From Prevotellaceae bacterium UBA6398 (GTDB lineage Bacteria > Bacteroidota > Bacteroidia > Bacteroidales > Bacteroidaceae), in contig DJQA01000018.1 of the NCBI GenBank assembly GCA_002437495.1, positions 43,845-107,844 of the forward strand: a stretch of 64,000 nucleotides of DNA, written 5' to 3'. The translations under genes were made by a program, and so were the position numbers. The notes under the pieces are model-generated. The model worked only from the letters and a program-made list of their open reading frames with translations. It was not told the origin of the DNA and searched no databases. Positions 1-7,818 of the stretch are shown here, one piece after another (position 1 is the first letter of the stretch; each line of letters opens with the position of its first letter).

Positions 1-63
1 GACTACCTTGAGGTTGGTGCTTGAAACGCAAACAAAAAGAAAGTAAACAAAAACAAAACAACA
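1..63 (+). other. Leader upstream of rpsB
   Basis: A-rich leader in front of rpsB with no Shine-Dalgarno sequence, as is usual in Bacteroidetes. The first 24 bases can be read as seven codons plus a TGA (Asp-Tyr-Leu-Glu-Val-Gly-Ala), which could be the last codons of a gene cut by the window edge. The peptide does not look like the end of ribosomal protein S9, which commonly precedes rpsB, so this is unresolved. Confidence 0.3.
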
Positions 64-939
64 ATGTCACGTACAGATTTTGAAACCCTGCTTAAAGCCG
101 GATGTCATTTCGGCCACTTGAAACGCAAATGGAATCCCGCAATGGCTCCCTACATATTCATGGAGCGTAACGGAATTCACATTATAGACCTCAACAAAAC
201 CGTAGCAATGATTGACACGGCCGCAGAAGCCCTCAAGCAAATTGCAAAATCCGGAAAGAGAATACTATTCGTTGCAACAAAAAAACAGGCTAAGGATATA
301 GTTGCCGAGAAAGCAAAAGCCCTCGACATGCCCTATGTTATTGAACGCTGGCCGGGCGGAATGCTCACCAACTTCCCCACAATCCGCAAGGCTGTTAAGA
401 AAATGGCAAACATCGACAAGCTAACCGCAGACGGCACTTTCTCAAACCTTTCAAAGCGAGAGATACTGCAAATCAGCCGCCAGCGCGCCAAGCTTGAAAA
501 GAACCTTGGCTCAATAGCCGACCTTAACCGCCTTCCCGCAGCCCTATTCGTTGTTGACGTAAACAAGGAGAACATCGCCGTTCGCGAAGCTGTTCGCCTT
601 GGTATCCCCGTGTTCGGCATCGTTGACACAAACAGCGACCCCACAAACATTGACTACGTAATCCCCGCCAACGATGACGCGGCTACAAGCATTGAAGTAA
701 TACTCGATGCCTGCTGCGCAGCAATAAACGAAGGACTGGAGGAGCGCAAGGTTGAAAAAGCCGATGCCGATGCAGCCGCTGCACAGCAAGAAGCTGAAAA
801 CGCAGAAGCAGCACCAAAGGCAATGCGCCACCGCACACGCAAGGCACGCGTTGAAGCTCCCGCCGCAAAACCGGCAGAGGGCGAAGCTGAGACAGAAGCA
901 GAGGAAAAGCCGACAGAAGAGGCTGAACAAACAAAATAA
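64..939 (+). CDS. rpsB: 30S ribosomal protein S2
   Basis: Structural protein of the small ribosomal subunit, needed for S1 docking and initiation. The N-terminus (GCHFGHLKRKWNPAM), the RWPGGMLTNF segment and the PVFGIVDTNSDP segment are family hallmarks. At 291 residues it is longer than the usual 225-260: residues after about 225 form an Ala/Glu/Lys-rich low-complexity tail containing a short basic patch (MRHRTRKARVE). Such charged C-terminal tails occur in S2 of Bacteroidetes. It is followed 23 bp downstream by tsf, the classical rpsB-tsf pair, with a terminator only after tsf. Confidence 0.98.
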   Translation: MSRTDFETLLKAGCHFGHLKRKWNPAMAPYIFMERNGIHIIDLNKTVAMIDTAAEALKQIAKSGKRILFVATKKQAKDIVAEKAKALDMPYVIERWPGGMLTNFPTIRKAVKKMANIDKLTADGTFSNLSKREILQISRQRAKLEKNLGSIADLNRLPAALFVVDVNKENIAVREAVRLGIPVFGIVDTNSDPTNIDYVIPANDDAATSIEVILDACCAAINEGLEERKVEKADADAAAAQQEAENAEAAPKAMRHRTRKARVEAPAAKPAEGEAETEAEEKPTEEAEQTK

Positions 940-962
940 ACATTAAAAAAGAAACAACTATT

Positions 963-1955
963 ATGGCTGTTACAATAGCAGAAATCCAGAAATTGCGCAA
1001 ACTTACGGGCGCGGGCATGATGGATTGCAAGAAAGCCCTTGAGGCATCCGAAGGAGATACCCAGAAAGCCATCGAGATAATCCGTGAGAAAGGACAGGCC
1101 GTTGCTGCAAAACGTTCCGACCGCGAAGCTTCCGAAGGATGCGTTCTCGTTAAATATGCAGATGGTTTTGCTGCGATTATCGCCCTTAAATGCGAAACCG
1201 ACTTCGTTGCAAACAACGCCGACTTTGTAAAGCTAACGCAGGACATAATCGACGCAGCAGTTGCTGCCAAGGCAAAGACTTTAGATGAGGTTAAAGCCCT
1301 TACCATAGGTAACGAAACCGTAGAGGATGCAATCATTGCACGCAGCGGCATAACCGGCGAAAAAACAGAACTCGACGGTTACACATACCTTGAAGGCGAA
1401 AACATTTCAACCTACGACCACATGGGCAGGCACTCACTTTGCACCATGGTTCAACTCAACAAAAACAACGAGGATGCCGCGCACAAGCTTGCTATGCAGG
1501 TTGCGGCAATGAAACCCATAGCGCTTGACGAAGCATCCGTACCCGAAGAAGTAAAGAAATCGGAGTTTGATGTTGCAATACAAAAAACCAAGGACGAACA
1601 GGTTGAAAAAGCAGTTGTAAACGCATTGAAGAAAGCCGGCATCAACGCAAACCTTGTTGACAGCGATGAACACATAGAATCGAATATGGCAAAAGGCTGG
1701 CTAAGCAAGGAAGACGCAGAAAAAGCCAAGGAAATAAAACAGACTGTTGCAGCAGAAAAGGCCGCAAATCTGCCAGAGCAAATGATACAGAACATTGCAA
1801 AGGGACGTTTGGCGAAGTTCTTCAAGGAGAATTGCCTTATCGACCAGGAATTCCAGTTTGGCGATGAAAAAGAAAGTGTTTCCGACTGGCTCAAGAAACA
1901 AGACAAGGATCTTAAAATTGTTGCCTACCGCCGCTTCACACTCGCCGCAGAATAA
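963..1955 (+). CDS. tsf: Elongation factor Ts
   Basis: Guanine nucleotide exchange factor that recycles EF-Tu-GDP. The N-terminal UBA-like domain (IQKLRKLTGAGMMDCKKAL) and the signature KCETDFVANN are present. The length of 330 residues is typical of Bacteroidetes EF-Ts, which carries a longer second dimerisation region than the 283-residue E. coli protein. It is cotranscribed with rpsB and ends 24 bp before a strong hairpin terminator. Confidence 0.98.
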   Translation: MAVTIAEIQKLRKLTGAGMMDCKKALEASEGDTQKAIEIIREKGQAVAAKRSDREASEGCVLVKYADGFAAIIALKCETDFVANNADFVKLTQDIIDAAVAAKAKTLDEVKALTIGNETVEDAIIARSGITGEKTELDGYTYLEGENISTYDHMGRHSLCTMVQLNKNNEDAAHKLAMQVAAMKPIALDEASVPEEVKKSEFDVAIQKTKDEQVEKAVVNALKKAGINANLVDSDEHIESNMAKGWLSKEDAEKAKEIKQTVAAEKAANLPEQMIQNIAKGRLAKFFKENCLIDQEFQFGDEKESVSDWLKKQDKDLKIVAYRRFTLAAE

Positions 1956-1978
1956 ATTTTGCAGTACACATACAAACA

Positions 1979-2015
1979 AGAGGGTAATTCAAGCTGGATT
2001 ACCCTCTTATTTTTT
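1979..2015 (+). terminator. Intrinsic terminator of rpsB-tsf
   Basis: Stem GAGGGTAAT / ATTACCCTC with a short loop, followed by TTATTTTTT. It lies directly after the tsf stop codon. Confidence 0.9.
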
Positions 2016-2068
2016 ATGCCGCCCATACTAACCAAGTCCCTAACGAGGGAGGCTGTGGCGTGATTTAC

Positions 2069-2131
2069 TACATCAGACATAATTTTTTCTACGTCCTATG
2101 TAGTTTTTTTTACATCAAATATAATTTTCGC
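2069..2131 (+). repeat. 21-bp phased repeat array 1 (3 units)
   Basis: Three units of exactly 21 bp at 2069-2089, 2090-2110 and 2111-2131. The first is TACATCAGACATAA plus TTTTTTC, the second TACGTCCTATGTAG plus TTTTTTT, the third TACATCAAATATAA plus TTTTCGC. The first two cores are imperfect inverted copies of one another, so they can form a hairpin. The array lies in the 291-bp gap between the convergent tsf and lipoprotein genes. I see no other feature in the remainder of that gap. Confidence 0.85.
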
Positions 2132-2306
2132 GATGTTTGGAAAAAGTTGCAATTTCTAATTTACGCATTTTCAGGGGTGTATTGCATACTCTCTGTACTA
2201 CACGCCAAAAGCACTCTTTCGGCGCTAAAAAAATCAGCGGGATGCAGTTTTTTTCGCATAAAGCCACAATGGTCTGCCCGAACTGCTCTTATGCCTAAAC
2301 AAAAAA

Positions 2307-2798
2307 CTAAAACTTTCTAAGCGTCAGCTTTGCAAAGCCGGATTTCAATACCATTATATCCCCATTCATTTTTAGTATCGAAAAATCTGCATACAGACCG
2401 TCTATTCCAAAAGGACGCAACATAACAGTTGAAGAGTCTTTTAGCAAAATTTCCTCTGTGCGCCTTTCTGTGCCTATAGGACCCACCGTTTCATAAAAAG
2501 CATAGAAGTCATACATACGTAGATTACCACCTTTTTTTTCAAAACGCATCATTATTTGCCTTCCCATAGAGTCTGTACGTAATGCTCCCGGAGTAATCTG
2601 CGCCAAATTCGACTGAAATTGCAGGTAAACCCTGTCGTCTTTAACATTTACAACAGAATCGCCTCCCGCATTTCTCGAATAAGAAACAGACATAAGCTGC
2701 CACATTCCGTCAAGTCTTCCATTGTCTGTCATCCTATCACAAGCAAGAAGAAGTAAACAGGTTGCTGCTGCAAAAAATATTCTTTTCATTTTTTCCAT
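2307..2798 (-). CDS. Putative lipoprotein, lipocalin-like
   Basis: A 163-residue protein with a lipoprotein signal peptide (MKRIFFAAATCLLLLAC, with the lipobox Cys around residue 20), so it should be membrane-anchored in the envelope. The mature part opens with LDGMWQLMSV and is rich in short beta strands, which resembles the lipocalin-like small lipoproteins common in Bacteroidales. This is a fold guess from pattern only. Translation may start at Met1 or at Met4 (2789). It is the last gene of the minus-strand run rny - Wzi-like - lipoprotein, 10 bp after the barrel gene, so it may act with it. Confidence 0.7.
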   Translation of the reverse strand: MEKMKRIFFAAATCLLLLACDRMTDNGRLDGMWQLMSVSYSRNAGGDSVVNVKDDRVYLQFQSNLAQITPGALRTDSMGRQIMMRFEKKGGNLRMYDFYAFYETVGPIGTERRTEEILLKDSSTVMLRPFGIDGLYADFSILKMNGDIMVLKSGFAKLTLRKF

Positions 2799-2808
2799 TT
2801 ATTATTTT

Positions 2809-4371
2809 TCATAGTGAGAAAAAACCTTTTCTACTGAATGTTATCTGAAATCCCGTATTGTTCCCCAGATAAGACCCACGGTCAAAAGCAAACGCTGCGC
2901 CTGCGCTCCATCCGCTCGCTTTTCTTCCGAACAAACGAGACGGTGAATATGTAAGCTCTGCCAGGAAAGAACGTTGGTATTTAACATCATCCAAAGGTCG
3001 CGCGTACATTCCGAACTGTTGTGAAAAAGTGAAAAGCATCCTGTAGCGCAAATCCTTTGACGGACTTCCGCACAATCCAACGTGGTGTGCCACAAATCTA
3101 TTGCTCTCAAACCCTAACTGCTTGTCTTTATTGTAAATCGGAGAAAGGAACAGCGGATTTCCGATTGCCATTCCCCAATGCTGCCAACCCGCATAAAGAT
3201 TATGGTTGTAGTAATTGTCCTGTCCGCATATTTTGTCGGGTATCACAGATGTCTCGTCATGATATATGGCTCCACTCTGATATTTTGTGTACACATACTC
3301 GTATACTACGTTGTCTGCAATCGGGTTTTTGGGCAGTCTGAATTCCAAACCGTACATCCCGTCGTAATCCATATATTTGTAAAACAATCCCGAATGATCC
3401 TCGAAAAAATGGTCATAATAAGCTCTCACACCCCAACCTTTCCCATGATAGTCGAGACTCAAGAGCCAAGAGCCTAATGTATTTCCTTTTGTGTTTTTGT
3501 AAACCGCCTCGCCGGGATCACTGCTCAGCCCGAAAAGTATGTCTATAAAATCACGCATTCCGGAGAACATATTATATGAAAAGCCTGTTCCGCTATAGTA
3601 TTTTCCGCCAAAAGTGCCTGCCATCTCCAATCCTCCTTCAAAAGTAACTGGGAAAATCTGTTCATTACCAATTTTGAGGAAACCCGATTTACTGTGATAC
3701 AATGCTTTTTTGGCATAATGGCTCGCACTTTTCTTAGCAAACGTCTCCTCCCAGTTGCCATCGGTCAGCATTCCATATCCTATGTGTGCGCGAATGGAGA
3801 AGAGTTTTTTTCCGCCAAACAAAGATATGTAATGCGGTACCTCAAAACGTATTTCCGGCACCGGACGTGCATTTATACCAAACGTTTGACTACCGCTACT
3901 CAGTTCCGCATTCTTTAAATTTGCCGGTCGTTCCTTGGCTCCCGCAGACACGAGAATGTTCTTGTATCCCAAATCGACATAAAGCTGTTGCACTATAAAG
4001 TCGCTCGTATAATTGTGCGCTATCGCTATATCTGCTCCATAGCCCATACGCCATTTGGCAGAGTCCTTACTTTGGTCTTTGAAAACGCCAAAACGTAAAT
4101 GACCGTTATTGTGTTCCACTCCACCCAAACCGTATTTATTCGATGTGAGCCAAAAGGGAGTCCTGCCTCCTGCGTCCGAAAAGACAGCCGTACCCTCTAC
4201 TTTGTACTCAACGCTGTCTGCAAGGCGCCCGAGTGCATTTTGCGCGTAAACCTTTCCATGCATAGTGGCGAATACTGTGCATAGAACAACATATGCGCAC
4301 TTTTTCAAGTGCGCATATAAATATTGTGCATATCTTTCAGAAAGACGGTTCCTAAATTTAATATATTCCAT
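2809..4371 (-). CDS. Outer-membrane barrel, capsule assembly Wzi family
   Basis: A 520-residue predicted outer-membrane beta barrel. The family signature near the N-terminus is GRTPFWLTSNKYGLG followed by NNGHLRFGV, typical of the Bacteroidetes Wzi-like family (Caps_assemb_Wzi). In E. coli, Wzi is a lectin that holds capsule on the cell surface; most Bacteroidetes members are uncharacterised. The hydrophobic signal segment (AYVVLCTVFATMHGKVYAQ) is preceded by an unusually long N-region of about 25 residues, but no nearer Met precedes the signal. The chain ends in an aromatic-hydrophobic strand (RKGFFSL) as expected for BAM recognition. It starts 6 bp after the rny stop codon, so the two are probably cotranscribed. 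Confidence 0.8.
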   Translation of the reverse strand: MEYIKFRNRLSERYAQYLYAHLKKCAYVVLCTVFATMHGKVYAQNALGRLADSVEYKVEGTAVFSDAGGRTPFWLTSNKYGLGGVEHNNGHLRFGVFKDQSKDSAKWRMGYGADIAIAHNYTSDFIVQQLYVDLGYKNILVSAGAKERPANLKNAELSSGSQTFGINARPVPEIRFEVPHYISLFGGKKLFSIRAHIGYGMLTDGNWEETFAKKSASHYAKKALYHSKSGFLKIGNEQIFPVTFEGGLEMAGTFGGKYYSGTGFSYNMFSGMRDFIDILFGLSSDPGEAVYKNTKGNTLGSWLLSLDYHGKGWGVRAYYDHFFEDHSGLFYKYMDYDGMYGLEFRLPKNPIADNVVYEYVYTKYQSGAIYHDETSVIPDKICGQDNYYNHNLYAGWQHWGMAIGNPLFLSPIYNKDKQLGFESNRFVAHHVGLCGSPSKDLRYRMLFTFSQQFGMYARPLDDVKYQRSFLAELTYSPSRLFGRKASGWSAGAAFAFDRGSYLGNNTGFQITFSRKGFFSL

Positions 4372-4377
4372 CGTTTT

Positions 4378-5907
4378 TTATTTGGCATAGCTCACGGCTC
4401 TCGTTTCACGTATCACTGTTATCTTAACCTGCCCGGGATATGTCATCTCGTCCTGAATGCGTTTTGCAATCTCGTTGCTAAGAGTTTCCGACTGCTTGTC
4501 ATCAATCTTGTCGGCCCCTACAATAACACGCAGCTCGCGCCCGGCCTGTATGGCATATGTCTTTGTTACTCCCGGGTAGCTCATGGCTATATTTTCCAGG
4601 TCATTTAGACGCTTTATGTATGCCTCGACCACCTCGCGTCGAGCACCGGGACGAGCTCCGCTTATTGCATCGCAAACTTGCACTATCGGGGCAATAAGAC
4701 TGGTCATTTCAACCTCGTCGTGATGGGCTGCGATTGCATTTACAATGTCGGGTTTTTCCTTATATTGCTCGGCAAGCTTGGCCCCATATATTGCGTGCGG
4801 CAACTCGGGTTCCTCATCGGGCACTTTTCCTATGTCGTGCAGCAAACCGGCGCGCTTTGCTTTTTTGGGGTTTAGTCCAAGCTCTGCAGCCATAACCGCA
4901 CAAAGGTTTGCTGTCTCTCTGGCGTGCTGCAAAAGGTTTTGGCCGTACGACGAACGATATTTCATTTTTCCTATAAGTCTTACGAGTTCCGAGTGCAAGC
5001 CGTGTATGCCAAGGTCGATAGCGGTACGTTTGCCGGTCTCGATTATCTCGTCTTCCACTTGTTTTTTTACCTTAGCCACAACTTCTTCTATGCGCGCCGG
5101 ATGTATTCTGCCATCTGTTATAAGCTGATGCAGCGCGAGCCGACATATTTCGCGACGCACGGGGTCGAATGCCGAAATAACTATAGCCTCCGGTGTGTCG
5201 TCAACCACAAGTTCCACACCTGTCGCAGCCTCAAGTGCACGTATGTTGCGACCCTCCCTGCCTATTATACGTCCTTTCACCTCGTCGTTGTCTATGTGGA
5301 ACACTGTTACGCTGTTTTCAATTGCCGTTTCGGTGGCCACACGCTGAATTGTTTGTATAACGATTTTCTTTGCCTCTTTTGTCGCGGTGAGCTTGGCATC
5401 GTCCATTATGTCGTTTATGTAGCTTTGCGCATCGGTTTTTGCCTCGTCTTTAAGCGACTCCACGAGACGCGACTTTGCCTCTTCGGCAGAAAGTCCGCTC
5501 AGTTCTTCGAGTTTTCCACGTTCCTGTGCCTGCAGCTTCTGCAATTCCTCACGTTCGGCGTGCAACGCGTTCTGCGACTGTTCCAAACGCTGCATTTGGT
5601 TTTCAAGCTCGGTTTTTTTGCGTCCCAAATCATCCTGCTTTTGGTTCAGGCTTATTTCGCGCTGTTTCAGTCGGTTTTCGGTCTGCAACAGCTTTTGGTT
5701 ACGCTGCTGCATATCCTTGTCGAGCTCGGTTTTCTTGCTCAAAAATTTTTCTTTTACTTCCAGGAGTTTCTTTTCCTTGATAACCTCTGCCTCTTTTTCT
5801 GCTTCGGATATTCTCTTTTTATATTGTCCTGCCGCCACGTAGCGCATCACGAGATAGCCTATGCCGCATCCGGCAACAAGTGCAACCACTATAAATATTA
5901 TTTCCAT
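4378..5907 (-). CDS. rny: Ribonuclease Y
   Basis: Membrane-anchored endoribonuclease that starts mRNA decay. Domains in order: an N-terminal transmembrane helix (IIFIVVALVAGCGIGYLVM), a long charged coiled coil (about residues 30-190), a KH RNA-binding domain with GRIIGREGRNIRALE (about 210-270), and an HD phosphohydrolase domain (about 325-420) with LLHDIGK and AAHHDE supplying the metal-binding HD pair. The length of 509 is standard. It lies 111 bp after zapA; that gap shows no structure I can name. It is probably cotranscribed with the Wzi-like gene 6 bp downstream. Confidence 0.97.
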   Translation of the reverse strand: MEIIFIVVALVAGCGIGYLVMRYVAAGQYKKRISEAEKEAEVIKEKKLLEVKEKFLSKKTELDKDMQQRNQKLLQTENRLKQREISLNQKQDDLGRKKTELENQMQRLEQSQNALHAEREELQKLQAQERGKLEELSGLSAEEAKSRLVESLKDEAKTDAQSYINDIMDDAKLTATKEAKKIVIQTIQRVATETAIENSVTVFHIDNDEVKGRIIGREGRNIRALEAATGVELVVDDTPEAIVISAFDPVRREICRLALHQLITDGRIHPARIEEVVAKVKKQVEDEIIETGKRTAIDLGIHGLHSELVRLIGKMKYRSSYGQNLLQHARETANLCAVMAAELGLNPKKAKRAGLLHDIGKVPDEEPELPHAIYGAKLAEQYKEKPDIVNAIAAHHDEVEMTSLIAPIVQVCDAISGARPGARREVVEAYIKRLNDLENIAMSYPGVTKTYAIQAGRELRVIVGADKIDDKQSETLSNEIAKRIQDEMTYPGQVKITVIRETRAVSYAK

Positions 5908-6018
5908 TTGTTGTGTTTGTTTTTAATTTGTTCGTTGTTGTCTGTTTCTTAACCCCTGCCTCTTTGGCTTGGGAAAATTGCGGTTGGACAGCACACGAAA
6001 CAATGTGAGATGTTTTGT

Positions 6019-6321
6019 TCAGCTCTTCTCGCCGAGCGTTGATAAAATCTCCGCCGTTAGCTTGCTCATCACCGATTTGTAAGGTTCGGTGTCGTTACGC
6101 CTTTCCGACTGTATAAGCCTTACGCCCAGGTCGAGCAACGTCATGTAAAGATACTGTTCCTTTTCTTGGTTCGGAAACTTTTCCTTGTAAAGGTTCAGCT
6201 TGTCGTTTATCCTGCGTTCCGCCTCCCGGTATATTTCTTCCTGGTCGCGGCGTATATTAACCGGATAGATTTGGTTGTCTATCCTGAGCTGTATTAAAAA
6301 AAACTCACTTGCCTCTGCCAT
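6019..6321 (-). CDS. zapA: Cell division protein ZapA
   Basis: A 100-residue ZapA family protein that bundles FtsZ protofilaments at the division ring. The N-terminal segment (LRIDNQIYPVNIRRDQEE) is the ZapA globular domain, followed by a helical part with RRINDKLNLYKEKFP. It sits 11 bp behind a small coiled-coil protein and upstream of rny. This is a common Bacteroidales arrangement. Confidence 0.88.
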   Translation of the reverse strand: MAEASEFFLIQLRIDNQIYPVNIRRDQEEIYREAERRINDKLNLYKEKFPNQEKEQYLYMTLLDLGVRLIQSERRNDTEPYKSVMSKLTAEILSTLGEKS

Positions 6322-6332
6322 GATGCTTTTAT

Positions 6333-6632
6333 TTATACATTAAGCAGTGCTATGCATCTGTCCACCTGCCTGATTAACGATTCGATACGGCTTTTCGACT
6401 TGGCCACATCTCCGTCGTATATCTCAAGCATCTTTGCGGTTTTCAACGACTGGCACGTTTCCTGCAACTCACTGACTTCGGATTTCAAACGGTTTATTTC
6501 GTTTTCTTTTTCTTCCAACTCCAAACGCATATGCTCCCTTTGTCCGCACAAGCTTTCGTATTCGTACATAAGCTGCCGAACTCTTGTTTGGAAGATTTCC
6601 ATCGTTTTCCTGTCGGTTGTTTCCTCTGCCAT
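6333..6632 (-). CDS. Small coiled-coil protein, possible ZapA partner
   Basis: A 99-residue, almost entirely helical, Glu/Lys/Arg-rich protein (for example EKENEINRLKSEVSELQ). I do not recognise a defined family. Position directly upstream of zapA and the coiled-coil nature suggest a ZapB-like partner in division; this is inference from context. The start is set at ATG 6632: an upstream TTG would lengthen it by nine residues, but the promoter -7 element (6657-6664) overlaps that codon, so its transcript should begin downstream of it. Confidence 0.65.
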   Translation of the reverse strand: MAEETTDRKTMEIFQTRVRQLMYEYESLCGQREHMRLELEEKENEINRLKSEVSELQETCQSLKTAKMLEIYDGDVAKSKSRIESLIRQVDRCIALLNV

Positions 6633-6656
6633 TGCTTTCCGCCGTGTCGCTTTCTG

Positions 6657-6664
6657 CAAATTTA
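6657..6664 (-). promoter_or_regulatory. -7 promoter element for the zapA-rny operon
   Basis: TAAATTTG on the minus strand matches the Bacteroidetes TAnnTTTG element, about 25 bp before ATG 6632. No clear -33 TTTG. Confidence 0.6.
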
Positions 6665-6696
6665 TTTATTTTGCTCCTTATCGCAAAATCATGCTG

Positions 6697-7341
6697 TTAC
6701 TTTTTGTCTGTATCCGTAACATCCTTAGGACGCGGCTCCTTCTTCGCAAGCATCACAAGATGATACACATACTCGGTCATCCACTGCGGCGAATAACCAA
6801 GGTATTGGCGGTATTTTCTTATTCCCGCGCACGTTCTCATAACTCCGGCGTCCTTCCAATCGTTTTTGGTAAGCACATCGTTAATCGACTTTTCTATAAC
6901 GGCCCTTATCGTTTTCTTAAAAAACGAAGGCAAACGGAATTTCCATTTAAGCACATTGCCCATGAGCATTAGCAAGTCTTGCGAAAATCCTTGAAACTGG
7001 TATAGATAGTTGGAAACTTCGTTTACCTTGCGGCAACGCGCCTTCAAACTCGCGTCTATCTCGTGAAAGAACGAGTCGGGCATTCCATATATCTCCCCGA
7101 GCATCTTGCGGCACTTTGCCTTTTCCCCCAGTCCGAGTCTGTTGTTAACCGTTGGCACATGGAGCGTTTGCTTGAACACTCTAAGGTCGGGAAGCATCGA
7201 AATGTTTGTTATACCTATATTGGCAGCCATGGAAGCCTGAAAATAAACCCTTATAAGGGTCATGAAATCCTCCATGCCTCCAACCCGGCCGCCTTCGGAA
7301 TCCTGTGCTTTCTTTCTGAAAATATTTGATATTAAGCCCAT
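6697..7341 (-). CDS. Conserved hypothetical protein
   Basis: A 214-residue soluble protein of unknown function with mixed charge and many Lys/Arg; no signal peptide, no membrane helix and no motif that I recognise. The start is placed at ATG 7341 (MGLISNIFRKK) because a TAnnTTTG promoter element at 7370-7377 lies inside any longer reading. It ends 32 bp before the -7 element of the zapA operon and is probably a separate transcript. Confidence 0.7.
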   Translation of the reverse strand: MGLISNIFRKKAQDSEGGRVGGMEDFMTLIRVYFQASMAANIGITNISMLPDLRVFKQTLHVPTVNNRLGLGEKAKCRKMLGEIYGMPDSFFHEIDASLKARCRKVNEVSNYLYQFQGFSQDLLMLMGNVLKWKFRLPSFFKKTIRAVIEKSINDVLTKNDWKDAGVMRTCAGIRKYRQYLGYSPQWMTEYVYHLVMLAKKEPRPKDVTDTDKK

Positions 7342-7369
7342 TCTTGTAGTTTTTAACTTTCTTAATATG

Positions 7370-7377
7370 CAAAGATA
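7370..7377 (-). promoter_or_regulatory. -7 promoter element
   Basis: TATCTTTG on the minus strand followed by GC, a good TAnnTTTG match about 28 bp before the start at 7341. Confidence 0.65.
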
Positions 7378-7514
7378 ACAAACTCCGGCGAATATTTCCG
7401 CATTTATACCGCATAATAACGCACAACGCCCCGCCACACAAGGTCGCAAAAAGCTCCGGGCTTAATTTCGTTCAAACACCATACCATGCGCTAAAAAACG
7501 TTTGCGGGAAACGC

Positions 7515-7602
7515 AAAAACCACATAGGACATAGGAAAAACCACATAGGACATAGGAAAAACTACATCAGACATAGGGGAAATTACGTCAGACATAGTTT
7601 TT
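7515..7602. repeat. 21-bp phased repeat array 2 (4 units)
   Basis: Units at 7515-7535, 7536-7556, 7557-7577 and 7578-7598. The first two are identical tandem copies: AAAAACC followed by ACATAGG twice. The polarity is opposite to array 1: the A-tract leads, and the complement of the left edge reads GGTTTTTGCG, matching the T-tract-GCG right end of other arrays. It lies in the 477-bp divergent gap between the unknown gene at 6697-7341 and the CDF transporter, so it cannot act only as a gene-end terminator. Confidence 0.85.
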
Positions 7603-7802
7603 GCCCTATACAACCCGCTGAAAAACAACAATCGGCATTTTCACGCCCGACACACAACAATTCTTTTGCTATCAAACACTCGCGTTTACAACGGCAAAAC
7701 ATCCGCCTGCCGCTGCATTACACGGATTTTTGCAAACCGCTGCACCTGCACGTTTTTCGCGCAACGAACGCCCCACACTATTGCCATATACGGGGAAATA
7801 AC

Positions 7803-7810
7803 TATTTTTG
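7803..7810 (+). promoter_or_regulatory. -7 promoter element, CDF transporter
   Basis: TATTTTTG followed by C, a TAnnTTTG element ending 8 bp before the chosen ATG at 7819. Transcription from it would start at about 7814-7817, giving an almost leaderless mRNA. Confidence 0.5.
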
Positions 7811-7818
7811 CAGATGTT

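Noticed and set aside
683..1351. Long open frames opposite rpsB, tsf and many other genes
   Set aside because: They lie fully inside well-identified genes on the other strand and have no family resemblance, as expected by chance in this base composition.
2060..2320. 86-codon open frame after tsf
   Set aside because: It consists of the repeat array plus random sequence and has no promoter or family resemblance.
5908..6018. 6S RNA between zapA and rny
   Set aside because: 6S RNA lies near zapA in some bacteria, but this gap is only 111 bp and I cannot draw the long 6S hairpin with a central bubble.
7666..7818. N-terminal extension of the CDF transporter
   Set aside because: The added 51 residues are Cys/Arg-rich, resemble no transporter and cross the promoter element at 7803.
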